Positions 15,022-22,930 of a DNA stretch of 39,335 nt are shown one piece after another. The DNA comes from JARBUG01 sp035628915 (GTDB lineage Bacteria; Bacillota; Sulfobacillia; Symbiobacteriales; Symbiobacteriaceae). Positions within the stretch are counted from its first letter, which is position 1. The number at the start of each line of letters is the position of its first letter. The stretch spans positions 1 to 39,335 of the forward strand of contig DASPIW010000045.1 of assembly GCA_035628915.1 (NCBI GenBank), read 5' to 3'. The translations under genes and the position numbers were made by a program. The notes under the pieces were generated by a model that made no database searches, was not told where the DNA came from, and worked only from the letters and a program-made list of their open reading frames with translations.

Positions 15022-15555
15022 ATGCGTCTTCGTCGGTTCTGGATAGGTGCCGCAGTCGCAATTGCAGTTCTCTGCCTGTTCGCCATATGGGGTGTGGCTG
15101 CCGAAAGGTTGGTTGCCGCAGCCCCCTCCCCCCGGGATACGGTGGAGATGGCGTTCTCGTGGGTCCTCGAATTCAGAGGCCAGCAATACCTGTTCAGGGA
15201 AGCGGTTGGCATTGGCAGTGAGCACGAGGTTGTGGAGCACCGAGTTGCCGGCGCGAAGGGCCAACAAGTTACGCAAAAGATCGCCGGTCGCCTGAAGTTG
15301 GGGGACATTACCCTGAAGCGGAACCTCACTGCCGACCTGGGCGTCTACCAGCTGCGCAAGACAGCCGAAGACGGCCAGTGGAATGAGGCCCGATCCAACG
15401 GCACGCTCACCCTGAGGGACGGCACCGGGCAGGAGGTGGCCAAGTGGGAACTGACCAACGCGTGGCCCTTCGCCTATTCCGTTACCTCACCGTCCGCCGA
15501 AACAGTGATGGAGCAGATCACGATAACCTATGAAGGAATCCGGCGCACAGAGTAG
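15022..15555 (+). CDS. Orphan phage tail tube-like protein (T4 gp19 family) with N-terminal membrane segment
   Basis: A 177-residue protein. Residues 41-177 have the typical pattern of gp19-like tail tube proteins: FSWVLEFRGQQYLFREAVG, then GIGSEHEVVEHRVAGAKGQ, QKIAGRLKLGDITLKR and LRKTAEDGQWNEARSNGTL, ending EQITITYEGI. These match the family from contractile tails and injection systems. Preceding this is a basic and hydrophobic N-terminus (RLRRFW then IGAAVAIAVLCLFAIWGVAA, residues 2-28) that looks like a signal peptide or membrane anchor, unexpected for a cytoplasm-assembled tube. The ATG at 15022 follows GAGGTG by six bases. No sheath, baseplate, spike or other tail genes are near: it is monocistronic between a divergent Mo-hydroxylase operon and a terminator. 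The function is unknown. Confidence 0.8.
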   Translation: MRLRRFWIGAAVAIAVLCLFAIWGVAAERLVAAAPSPRDTVEMAFSWVLEFRGQQYLFREAVGIGSEHEVVEHRVAGAKGQQVTQKIAGRLKLGDITLKRNLTADLGVYQLRKTAEDGQWNEARSNGTLTLRDGTGQEVAKWELTNAWPFAYSVTSPSAETVMEQITITYEGIRRTE

Positions 15556-15573
15556 CGCCCCTCCCGGTCAACC

Positions 15574-15600
15574 AAAGGCGCCACCCCGGGTGGCGCCTTT
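15574..15600. terminator. Bidirectional terminator
   Basis: AAAGGCGCCACC and GGTGGCGCCTTT form a perfect 12-bp stem with a 3-nt loop, between the convergent tail-tube and cyclase genes. The A/T ends supply short U-tracts in both directions. Confidence 0.8.
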
Positions 15601-15619
15601 GCTGTGGCCCCGCGGTCCC

Positions 15620-16444
15620 CTACGCCCGCTCCGGCACAAACGCCAGAACCCGGCACCACGCCGCCTCGCCGCCGCGAAACCGGAACGGCCAGCACCCGAC
15701 CCAAATCCGCTGATCCAGCACTTCGTCAATCTGACCGCCCAGATTCTCCACGTGGAAAACGCCCTTCGGGAAGAGCAGGGTGTGGGTCATCTGGTAAAAC
15801 TCCGGTGGGAAGACCTCGTCCAGGTCGCTCACGCCCAGGTGCTGGCGCACCTTTTCGGCCACATCGGGCCGGACCTGGCGCACCACCGTGTCGAAGGGAT
15901 GGTCGGTCGACATGGCGTCAATCGCGATCCAGCGAATGCCCCGGTCGAGCACCCACTGGACGAACTCGCCCTTGGGGCCGGGCTGGTTCAGGAAGTACCG
16001 GGGCAGGTCCGCCTTGGTCTCGCCGCACTCGCAGGGGCACCACTGTTCGTTGTAGTACCGGTGGAAGCCGGTATGAATGATCAAAATGTCGCCCTTCTGG
16101 ATGCGGATGCCCGTCTTGCGCTCCCAGGCGTCAAAGTGCTCGGGGCCGTAGAGGTCGTAGTCGCCCACGCCCATCTTTTCGAGGTCGACCACGACCGCCG
16201 GGCCGAACAGGTGCTGGACCGGAATGCCCGCCACATCGGGGCCGGGGTCGTAGAAGTGCCACGGGCTGTCCAAATGGGTAGACAGGTGAATGGTTGATGA
16301 TAAGTGCTGGGCGTTGACGCCCTCGAAGGCGATCCGCTTGACCCACTTGATGGTGGGGCCTTCATAGCGGGCAAACGCCGGCGAGTTGGCCGAGAAGTCC
16401 TGGGACAGATCCAGCACGCGCACCTTACTGAGATCCAGGAACAT
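15620..16444 (-). CDS. Cyclase-family metal hydrolase (kynurenine formamidase-like)
   Basis: A 274-residue protein of the cyclase family (PF04199). The metal-binding signature is HLSTHLDSPWHF (HxTHxDxPxH), and the family segment GDILIIHTGFHRYY follows. A Cys-rich piece, CPCECGE, in the middle is unusual. Members hydrolyse formamides, isatin or cyclic substrates; the exact substrate here is unknown. The ATG at 16444 follows AAGGAGG by seven bases and overlaps the AMP-forming ligase gene by 20 bp, so the two are coexpressed and probably act in one pathway of a carboxylic acid made by hydrolysis and then activated to a CoA thioester. That pathway is inference. Confidence 0.85.
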   Translation of the reverse strand: MFLDLSKVRVLDLSQDFSANSPAFARYEGPTIKWVKRIAFEGVNAQHLSSTIHLSTHLDSPWHFYDPGPDVAGIPVQHLFGPAVVVDLEKMGVGDYDLYGPEHFDAWERKTGIRIQKGDILIIHTGFHRYYNEQWCPCECGETKADLPRYFLNQPGPKGEFVQWVLDRGIRWIAIDAMSTDHPFDTVVRQVRPDVAEKVRQHLGVSDLDEVFPPEFYQMTHTLLFPKGVFHVENLGGQIDEVLDQRIWVGCWPFRFRGGEAAWCRVLAFVPERA

Positions 16445-18362
16445 GGTGTCTCCTCCTTATCTCATCGACCGCATCCGGATTCTCCAGGGCAGTCAGGTCC
16501 CCGGGGTCCTGCCCCAGGTATGCCGCCCTGATTGCACGGCGCATCACCTTGCCGCTGCGCGTCCGGGGCAGGGTGTTCACGAACAGCACCGCCTCGGGCG
16601 CAAGGGGGCGCCCCAGTTCTTCTGCGACCTTTTGCCGGAGAGCGTCCGGCTCGACTACCCATCCGGTCCGCAGCACCACAAAGCAGACTACGCTCTCCCC
16701 TTTGACCGAATGCGGCACACCTACCGCGGCGGCTTCCGCAACCGCCGGATGCGCTACCAGCGCCGCTTCGATCTCAGCAGGGCCGACCCGCCTGCCCGCC
16801 ACCTTGAGCGTTTCGTCGGACCGCCCGTGGATGTACCAGAAGCCGTCTGCATCCACCGAGGCCCAGTCGCCGTGGACCCAGACCCCGTCGAAGCGGCTCC
16901 AGTAGGTCTGCACGTACCGCTCCCGGTCGCCCCAGAAGCCCTGCGCCATGCCGGCCCACGGGGCCGTGAGGCACAGCTCGCCCACGTGGCCGGGCGCCGC
17001 CGCCCGCCCCCGCTCGTCCAGCACCGCCGCGGCCATGCCGGGCACCACGGTGTTGAACGAGCAGACCTTGATCGGCCGGGTGATGACGCAGCCGAGAATG
17101 CCGCCGCTCACTTCCGTGCCGCCCGAGTAGTTGAGCACCGGGCACCGTCCCCGGCCCACATGGCGGAAGTACCACAGGTACGGCTCCGGGTTCCACGGTT
17201 CGCCCGCCCCCGCCAAAATCCGCAGCGATGACAGGTCGTGCCGGGCGGGCCAGGCTTCGCCCTGGGCCGCCAGCGATCGCACCACCGTGGGGGCCAGCCC
17301 CAGGTGCGTAATCCGGTGCCGGTCGACCATCTCCCAAAGGCGGTCCGGCTCGGGAAAGTCAGGCGCCCCGTCGTACAGGAACATGGATGCGCCGAGCATC
17401 AGCGTGCCGAGAGCCAGCCAGGGGCCCATCATCCAGCCCGGGTCGCTGTACCAGAACATCAGCTCATGTTCGTGCAGGTCGAAGCAGTGGGCCATCTCCT
17501 GGGCCGCTTTGATGGGAAAGCCGCCGTGGCCGTGCACCACCCCTTTGGGGCGCCCCGCGGTGCCGGAGGTGTGGATGATCATAAAGGGGTCGTCGGGGGC
17601 CATGCGCTCGGTGTCGAACTCCGCCGGCTGGGCGTTGATCAGGTCGTGATACCACACGTTGCGCGCATCAGACCACGGGACGGCACAGCCGGTCCGCCTG
17701 ACTACCACCATCCGTTCCACGCCGGTGGCATCGGCGGTCTCCTTCAGGCGGACCAGCGCCCCCCGCCGGGTGAAGCCGTCGGCCGTAATCAGCACTTTCG
17801 CCCCGGCATCGGCGAGGCGGCTGGCCGCCGCCGGCGCCCCGGAGCCGGAGAAAATGGGCGCGAAGATGGCCCCCAGCTTTGCCACTGCCAGCATGGCCGC
17901 CACGGTCTCCGGCAGCATGGGTAGGAAGATGCCCACCCGGTCGCCCCGCCCGACGCCCAGAGCCCGCAGTCCGCCTGCGAGGCGGTTCGCTTCACCCCAC
18001 AATTCCTGGTAACAGAAGCGGCGGACCCGGCCGCCTTCCCCTTCGTAGACAATGGCGGGCCGGTCGCCCCGACCAGCGGCCACGTGCTTGTCCACGCACG
18101 CATGCGCCAGGTTGAGGCGGGCGCCGGGGAACCACCGGGGCCACGCGATGCCCTCCGACAAGTCCAGCGCCTGTTGCGGGGGCTCATACCAGGCGATGCC
18201 GAGATCCTCTGCCGCCAGCGCCCAGAACCGGGCCGGGTCCAGTCTCTGCAGTTCTTCCAGAGATGCAACCCCGCACCGGCGCATGAAGCCGGTAATCCGT
18301 GCCCGCGCCGCAACCTCCGCCGTCGGTCGCCAGATGATGCCAGCCACCCCCGTTTGCCTCAT
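16425..18362 (-). CDS. AMP-forming acyl-CoA synthetase (acetyl-CoA synthetase-like)
   Basis: A 645-residue ANL-superfamily ligase. The N-terminal ACS-type cap is present (residues 25-110). The P-loop is IIHTSGTAGRPKG (about residue 264), then YSGGTEVSGG, the adenylate-binding YIHGRSDETLKVAGRRVGP hinge, and the C-terminal catalytic Lys motif RTRSGKVMRRAIR. The overall length matches acetyl-/propionyl-CoA synthetases rather than shorter fatty-acyl ligases. The ATG at 18362 follows AGGGG closely. It is the first gene of a two-gene operon with the cyclase-family hydrolase. A structured leader with an intrinsic terminator ends only about 37 bp upstream of the start, which suggests attenuation. The substrate is unknown. 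Confidence 0.9.
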   Translation of the reverse strand: MRQTGVAGIIWRPTAEVAARARITGFMRRCGVASLEELQRLDPARFWALAAEDLGIAWYEPPQQALDLSEGIAWPRWFPGARLNLAHACVDKHVAAGRGDRPAIVYEGEGGRVRRFCYQELWGEANRLAGGLRALGVGRGDRVGIFLPMLPETVAAMLAVAKLGAIFAPIFSGSGAPAAASRLADAGAKVLITADGFTRRGALVRLKETADATGVERMVVVRRTGCAVPWSDARNVWYHDLINAQPAEFDTERMAPDDPFMIIHTSGTAGRPKGVVHGHGGFPIKAAQEMAHCFDLHEHELMFWYSDPGWMMGPWLALGTLMLGASMFLYDGAPDFPEPDRLWEMVDRHRITHLGLAPTVVRSLAAQGEAWPARHDLSSLRILAGAGEPWNPEPYLWYFRHVGRGRCPVLNYSGGTEVSGGILGCVITRPIKVCSFNTVVPGMAAAVLDERGRAAAPGHVGELCLTAPWAGMAQGFWGDRERYVQTYWSRFDGVWVHGDWASVDADGFWYIHGRSDETLKVAGRRVGPAEIEAALVAHPAVAEAAAVGVPHSVKGESVVCFVVLRTGWVVEPDALRQKVAEELGRPLAPEAVLFVNTLPRTRSGKVMRRAIRAAYLGQDPGDLTALENPDAVDEIRRRHHVPGSQ

Positions 18363-18399
18363 CTACCCCTATGCCCAGGGCGGGGCGTGCATGAACGCG

Positions 18400-18436
18400 A
18401 AAAAGGCGATGCGTGAGCGTTAGCCCAGGCATCGCC
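18400..18436 (-). terminator. Intrinsic terminator in the leader of the ligase gene
   Basis: An 8-bp perfect stem GGCGATGC/GCATCGCC with a 16-nt loop, followed on the - strand by TTTTTCG. Confidence 0.65.
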
Positions 18437-18534
18437 AGAGTGGTTATCAAGATTTACAAGTTTGCGGCCAGATTTGGTTTGTACGGAATGATAACCAGCA
18501 CACTTCTCGAATCCTTTTCCACGTCCGGTGTGCT
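18400..18534 (-). promoter_or_regulatory. Structured 5' leader with three hairpins ahead of the ligase operon
   Basis: In - strand order there are three successive inverted repeats: AGCACAC/GTGTGCT (18534-18528 with 18503-18497), TGGTTATCA/TGATAACCA (18497-18489 with 18449-18441), and GGCGATGC/GCATCGCC (18436-18429 with 18412-18405) followed by TTTTTC. The last is a terminator only about 37 nt before the ATG of the ligase gene. This is the layout of an attenuator or riboswitch-type leader, but no known class is recognised. It could instead be the 3' end of the acetyltransferase transcript or a small RNA. Confidence 0.45.
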
Positions 18535-18745
18535 ATGGGAACGACGAAATTCGCCAGATTCCGGGCGCATTCGCCACGATACCCCAGCCGTTCGAAGCTC
18601 CGGCGGCCACAGCTGGCTTGCTAACCCGAAGACTTGTGCGCTGCCCCGTGTCTAGTTGTCACTTTTTCCAAGGCCAGGAGGCCGCCCGGCTTGTATATTT
18701 TGACAGCCAGCGCACGCGGCACGGGACTGGCGGCGTCCACCCAGT
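18535..18745. other. Non-coding gap downstream of the GNAT gene
   Basis: Together with the hairpins at 18400-18534 this makes a gap of about 380 bp between the ligase start and the GNAT stop. I see no convincing gene in either strand; short open frames here have no protein-like composition. GCATTCGCC at 18567-18575 could on the - strand pair imperfectly with the 3' arm of the leader terminator. Confidence 0.5.
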
Positions 18746-19216
18746 TTAAATGGGCTTGGTCCACCACTCGGACGCGATTGTGTACCCTAGTTTGGCAAGC
18801 ATTTCCCGCTTTGGCTGATCCATGTTCCCGCATACGACAACGCACTGAGACGCTCCGCGGTCCCGAGCCGCCTGCACCGCCGCGTCGAGCAGCAGCCGGC
18901 CTATGACAAGCCAGTCATGTTCTACGACACAAAAGTCATCGATCGAACAAGTGAGTCCGGCAGAGTACACAGGCGGTGAAGGCACGAGGGAACCGATCAC
19001 AAAACCATTCACGACTCCGCCGGCTTCATGTACGAAGGCAATGACATTGTCGCGGCTGAGCACATGCGGAAGGAAAACGGCATGGCGGCCCCGGGAATCC
19101 TCCGCCTTTCGCCAGAACAGCGGCTGGTACTGCTGATACTGAACCCGCTTTTTTTCGGAGAGATCTACAATTGCGGGCACATCCTCCAAGAGGGCCTGAC
19201 GGATGCAGCCTTCCAC
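18746..19216 (-). CDS. GNAT-family N-acetyltransferase
   Basis: A 156-residue GNAT-fold protein. The order is IRQALLEDVPAIVDLSEKKR (beta1-alpha1), FVHEAGGVVNGFVIGSLV (beta2-4), DDFCVVEHDWLVIGRLLLDAAVQAARDRGASQ (beta4 and the acetyl-CoA-binding alpha3 region) and CVVVCGNMDQPKREMLAKLGYTIASEWW (beta5-alpha4, beta6-7). The pyrophosphate-binding loop is degenerate (no clear Q/RxxGxG/A). The GTG at 19216 lies nine bases after AGGAGG; the ATG at 19225 is too close to it. It stands alone, between the SCIFF maturase terminator and the leader of the ligase operon. The substrate is unknown. Confidence 0.8.
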   Translation of the reverse strand: MEGCIRQALLEDVPAIVDLSEKKRVQYQQYQPLFWRKAEDSRGRHAVFLPHVLSRDNVIAFVHEAGGVVNGFVIGSLVPSPPVYSAGLTCSIDDFCVVEHDWLVIGRLLLDAAVQAARDRGASQCVVVCGNMDQPKREMLAKLGYTIASEWWTKPI

Positions 19217-19304
19217 AGCGCTCATCCTCCTGGTGTGTTTACGAAACCGCTAGCGCAATTATTTGGAACGATTCTGCGCGGCGAAAGGGACCACCTCCTG
19301 ACAA

Positions 19305-19345
19305 AAATTCATCGAGGTTACGAAGTCTGCCTTCGTAACCTCGAT
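19305..19345 (-). terminator. Intrinsic terminator of the SCIFF operon
   Basis: ATCGAGGTTACGAA and TTCGTAACCTCGAT form a perfect 14-bp stem with a 7-nt loop at 19311-19345. On the - strand it is followed by GAATTTTTG. Confidence 0.85.
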
Positions 19346-19378
19346 ACATCGTCGTGCGTGGCCTCACGGCCATTGCTA

Positions 19379-20770
19379 TTACGCTTCCCGGGCCTTCAGC
19401 CAGAGCCCGCACTCGGTCCGCTTCTTGGTCAGCTCGCAACCGACATGGTCGGGGCGGAAAACATCGCCCTCAAGCAAGTCGGCGTTGGCATGGCACCCGC
19501 CGCTGCAGTAGAACCGGGCCCAGCAATCGCCGCAGCCTTCCTTCGTGAAGATGTGGCAGCCCGCCAGCTTCTCCTGCAAATCGCGCCGGGTCACCCCGTC
19601 GAAAACCGTGCCCAGCCGGTACTGCGGCCGGCCGACGAACTGGTGGCACGGATAGAGATCCCCCTCGGGGGTGATGGCCAGGTACTGGAATCCGGCGCCG
19701 CAGCCCTGCACCCGCCGGGGCAGGCACGGGCCGTCGACGGCGTCGATGGCGAAGTGATGGAACGTGAAGCTGCCGCCCTCGCGCCGGCGACGGTCCACTT
19801 CGACCGCGAGCTTCTCGTACTCGGCAAACAGGGCCGGCAGATGCTCCTCGCGGAGCGCATAAGGCATCTCGGGCCGTGCGATGACGGGCTCGATGGAGAA
19901 GTGGGGCGCCGCCATGGTATCCGCGATATAGTTGGCATCTGCCGCGAAGTCGAGGTTGGCGGAAGTGTAGGTGCCGCGCACCACGGCGTACGCCCCCCGG
20001 CCGCTGGCGCCCTGGGCGGCGCCGTGGCCCCAGGTCGGCTTGCCGCCCGGCGCCCGGCGCTCGAGGAACGCCCGAATTCCGGCTTCGGCCGGCAGCGACG
20101 AGCCGGAACGCATGGCGTCGTGGACTTCCGGTCGCCCGTCCAGGCTCAAAATGACGCTGACCTGCTCCCGGTCGAGTTCGTCCATGATCTCGTCGGTGAG
20201 CAGCGTGGCATTCGTGGTCAGTGTGAAAATGAACTGCTTGCCGGCCCGGGCGCCGGCCTCCCGGGCGTAGGCAATCGTCTCCCGCACCACGTCCCAGTTG
20301 AGCAGCGGTTCCCCGCCGAAGAAATCCACCTCGCAGACCGGGCGGGCACCGGTCATGCGAATCAGCAGATCGACGGCCCGAAAGGCGACGTCCCGGGACA
20401 TGAGCGAAGTACGCCCGCCGTAGGCGCCTTCATCGGCAAAGCAGTACGTACAGGCCAGGTTGCAGCTGTGGGCCACGTTCAAGCAGATCGACCGGAGCGG
20501 ATCATCCGGGCCGGGCATGGGGGGCTGCCAGGGAGCCGGCTCTGAAAAGAGCAAGCCCCGCTGAACCAGTTCGTCGATCTCCGCGCGGGCCTCCCGCACT
20601 TCTTCATCGCTGAAGCCGAGCGCGGCAAAGCCGGCCTCGTCCAGATCACCGGTCCGGACGGCCAGCAGATGCCACATTAGCTCATCAACTTCGTGGAGGC
20701 TGCCGCTGTGAACGTCCAGGACCAGTTTTGCACCGTTGATCGCGAAGCGGTGTATCTGACCCTTGCTCAA
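19379..20770 (-). CDS. scfB: Radical SAM SCIFF peptide maturase (thioether-forming)
   Basis: A 463-residue radical SAM/SPASM enzyme. The N-terminal about 85 residues form a RiPP-recognition-like region. The SAM cluster is CNLACTYC (CxxxCxxC) in NVAHSCNLACTYCFADEG, followed by FFGGEPLLNW. The C-terminal SPASM part has many Cys (GPCLPRRVQGCGAGF, YPCHQFVG, CGDCWARFYCSGGCH). It forms Cys sulfur-to-alpha-carbon thioether links in the SCIFF precursor encoded just upstream. The TTG start at 20770 overlaps the precursor stop (TTGA), with GAGGT nine bases upstream. The pair is near universal in Clostridia, with an unknown physiological role; CteB of Clostridium thermocellum is a characterised homologue. 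Confidence 0.93.
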   Translation of the reverse strand: MSKGQIHRFAINGAKLVLDVHSGSLHEVDELMWHLLAVRTGDLDEAGFAALGFSDEEVREARAEIDELVQRGLLFSEPAPWQPPMPGPDDPLRSICLNVAHSCNLACTYCFADEGAYGGRTSLMSRDVAFRAVDLLIRMTGARPVCEVDFFGGEPLLNWDVVRETIAYAREAGARAGKQFIFTLTTNATLLTDEIMDELDREQVSVILSLDGRPEVHDAMRSGSSLPAEAGIRAFLERRAPGGKPTWGHGAAQGASGRGAYAVVRGTYTSANLDFAADANYIADTMAAPHFSIEPVIARPEMPYALREEHLPALFAEYEKLAVEVDRRRREGGSFTFHHFAIDAVDGPCLPRRVQGCGAGFQYLAITPEGDLYPCHQFVGRPQYRLGTVFDGVTRRDLQEKLAGCHIFTKEGCGDCWARFYCSGGCHANADLLEGDVFRPDHVGCELTKKRTECGLWLKAREA

Positions 20771-20964
20771 CGAATTGTGACCTCATGAACGGGCTTCTCG
20801 GCTGCGGCGGCGTTCACCAGGTTCGTGACGGAGCAGACGATATTCCCGACCGTGCAGGAAGTCTTGCAGGCAGACTGGCAGGAGACGGCGCAGTCGGTGC
20901 AGCCGGCGTACTTGACCGATTCCTGCATGGCGGGGGCGAACAGGGTGCGAATGTGCTTCGACAA
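20767..20964 (-). CDS. scfA: SCIFF ranthipeptide precursor (six cysteines)
   Basis: A 65-residue precursor. The leader SKHIRTLFAPAMQESVKYAG precedes six Cys at residues 22, 25, 29, 33, 37 and 44 (CTDCAVSCQSACKTSC, then VGNIVC), the hallmark six-cysteines-in-forty-five pattern. Unlike the usual about 46-residue SCIFF, it carries a 21-residue extension after the last Cys (SVTNLVNAAAAEKPVHEVTIR). The TTG at 20964 is chosen because SKHI is the family's usual start and GGAGTG lies six bases upstream; the open frame extends a further 12 codons. A -10-like TATACT on the - strand lies at 21010-21005, without a good -35. It is coupled to the maturase by a 4-bp overlap. Confidence 0.92.
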   Translation of the reverse strand: MSKHIRTLFAPAMQESVKYAGCTDCAVSCQSACKTSCTVGNIVCSVTNLVNAAAAEKPVHEVTIR

Positions 20965-21194
20965 GGGGGTCACTCCTATGTAGGGGAAGTTTTTCAACAC
21001 AAAAAGTATACCGGGAGTGCCATCCGCAGGGGAGGCGAAAAAGGACTGTAAGGCCTAGCCAAAAGGACCATTTTCGCGGGTGATCCCTGATATTCTGAAA
21101 GGAGTGCGATTTCTCAGCAGGAGTTCTTGGCATAGTAAAGTAATCAGGCTTGATACGTTCTCCAGGACAAAACGCGGCATCGCCGGAGGCAAAC

Positions 21195-22874
21195 ATGACA
21201 AGGCCTGTGCAATCGCGCACCCGTGAGATGGACCTCTTCGCCCTGCGGGTCTACTGGTGCCTGGTGCCCCTCTTCCTCCTGCTGATCCCGGTCGTCGTGT
21301 TCCAGCTGATCGCGATCAGTTGGCTTCAGTTGATCATATTGATCGTTGCTTCCGCAGGCCTGGCGGGACTGACGACGCTGGCCTACCGCCTGGGTGTGTC
21401 CGGCAAGCTGTTTTGTTATTTGATCAGTATCAGCATGATGATCGATCTGGGCATTGTCTGGTTTCTGCTGGAGTATGGGGTTTCGGCGTGGACCCTCTGG
21501 CTGATTCCGGTTCTTATCACGATGATATACGGCAACTGGCGGTCCACCCTGGGCGCCAGCGCTCTGTCGAGCATCGCTCTGGGGCTGAGCATCTGGTATC
21601 GACACCCCGGAGGCGTGCCGGAGAGAGTATCAGACCTGATCAATGTCTTCTCCGTGCTGATCTTCCTCATCGCCTTGATGGTTGCCATCGCAATGAAGGT
21701 AGGCCAGCTGATGCAGGCCAACGAACGCTTCGCCCGCCGGCAGGAAGCGGTATCGGAAGATCTGCAGAAGATACTCAGCCAGGTGGCACAGACGGCGGAT
21801 CTCCTCACCGAGTCGGCCACGGGCCTGGAGAGCGGGAGCCGAACGGCGCAGGCCTCCATCGACGACGACTGCCGGCCCGTGTCTGTCCAGCTGGACGATG
21901 CCTGGTCCGAGCAGGTCTCGGCGCTCCAGCAGGTGATGAGCACCCTGCGCCAGCATGCCGAGGGCATCGGGCAGATCGCATCCGGAGCCGAAGCACAGGC
22001 CCGGGATGCCAACAAGGCCTTCACCGCCACCCAGGAGATGGCGGGCGCCCTGCGGCGGGTCGCGGGGTTCACCGAGCAGGTGAATGAGACGTCCCGGCAG
22101 GCCAGCCGGAAGGCGGAAGCCGGTTGGCAGGCGGCGCAGGAGACATACGGCGGCATCAACGCCCTGGGCGCCGCGGTGCAGGAAGCCTCAGGCACCGTCG
22201 GCGAGCTGGGCGCCCTGTCGGCACAGATCGGCCAGATCGTCGAGGCGATCACCAATATCGCCGGGCAGACGAACTTGCTGGCCCTGAACGCCGCGATCGA
22301 GGCAGCCCGTGCCGGTGAACATGGGCGGGGCTTCGCCGTCGTGGCCGATGAGGTCCGCAAGCTGGCCGAACGGTCCAGCCAGGCATCGCGAGAGATCGGC
22401 GACTTGATTGAACGGATTCAGGGCAAGATCGCCCAGACGGTCCGGGTCATGGAAGGGGCGGCGGATACGGCGACCCGGGGCGCCCGGCTCTCGCTGGAAG
22501 CCCGGGAGGCGCTGGCGGGAATGCAGGCTGCAGCGAGGCAGACCGCCGAGCAGGTGCAGTCGATCGCCGAGCAGATGAAGGCGGTCGCGCAGAGCAGCCA
22601 CGACGTGGAGGCAGCGGTCGGCCAGATGACTGCCGTGAGTCAGGAAAGCACCGCCGCCACCGAAGAGATGGCTGCGGGCAGCGAACAGATCAACGCCGCC
22701 CTCACCCATGTGGAGGAGTTGGCTCACCGGGGAACGGCGAGCCTGCGCCGCTTCCAGTCCAGCCTCGACCAGGTCGCCGCGGTGGTCCGGACGACCGCCG
22801 GGGCCTCCCGGGAGCTGACGGCCCACGCACTCAAGCTCCAGGAGTCGGCGCGGCAGAGCCACCGGCACGAGTGA
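21195..22874 (+). CDS. Methyl-accepting chemotaxis protein with membrane-embedded N-terminus
   Basis: A 559-residue chemoreceptor. Residues 17-175 hold about five or six hydrophobic segments with very short loops and no large extracytoplasmic domain, which suggests a sensor in or near the membrane. Residues 180-240 have no recognisable HAMP domain. The signalling domain follows, with the conserved tip EAITNIAGQTNLLALNAAIE and ARAGEHGRGFAVVADEVRKL (about residues 348-390), and ends near GASRELTAHALKLQES. The ATG at 21195 follows GGAGG by five bases. No other chemotaxis genes lie nearby; the flanks are SCIFF genes (divergent) and a small convergent gene. The ligand is unknown. Confidence 0.92.
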   Translation: MTRPVQSRTREMDLFALRVYWCLVPLFLLLIPVVVFQLIAISWLQLIILIVASAGLAGLTTLAYRLGVSGKLFCYLISISMMIDLGIVWFLLEYGVSAWTLWLIPVLITMIYGNWRSTLGASALSSIALGLSIWYRHPGGVPERVSDLINVFSVLIFLIALMVAIAMKVGQLMQANERFARRQEAVSEDLQKILSQVAQTADLLTESATGLESGSRTAQASIDDDCRPVSVQLDDAWSEQVSALQQVMSTLRQHAEGIGQIASGAEAQARDANKAFTATQEMAGALRRVAGFTEQVNETSRQASRKAEAGWQAAQETYGGINALGAAVQEASGTVGELGALSAQIGQIVEAITNIAGQTNLLALNAAIEAARAGEHGRGFAVVADEVRKLAERSSQASREIGDLIERIQGKIAQTVRVMEGAADTATRGARLSLEAREALAGMQAAARQTAEQVQSIAEQMKAVAQSSHDVEAAVGQMTAVSQESTAATEEMAAGSEQINAALTHVEELAHRGTASLRRFQSSLDQVAAVVRTTAGASRELTAHALKLQESARQSHRHE

Positions 22875-22883
22875 TGCAGTACG

Positions 22884-22922
22884 CGGGCTGGGAGGGGGTC
22901 TGTCACAGACCCCCTCCCAGCC
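22884..22922. terminator. Bidirectional terminator
   Basis: A near-continuous 19-bp palindrome (GGGCTGGGAGGGGGTCTGT and its complement around one C) between the chemoreceptor gene and the convergent small gene, followed on the + strand by ATTTC. Confidence 0.75.
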
Positions 22923-22930
22923 CATTTCGG

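Noticed and set aside
15022..15555. Prophage or contractile injection system locus
   Set aside because: Only the tail-tube-like gene is present; neighbours are metabolic operons on both sides.
18728..18745. GGGTGGACGCCGC, resembling a T-box (GGGTGGNACCGCG), upstream of the ligase leader
   Set aside because: It follows directly on the acetyltransferase stop, matches imperfectly, is about 300 nt from the terminator, and no specifier loop or tRNA-gene logic for a CoA ligase is visible.
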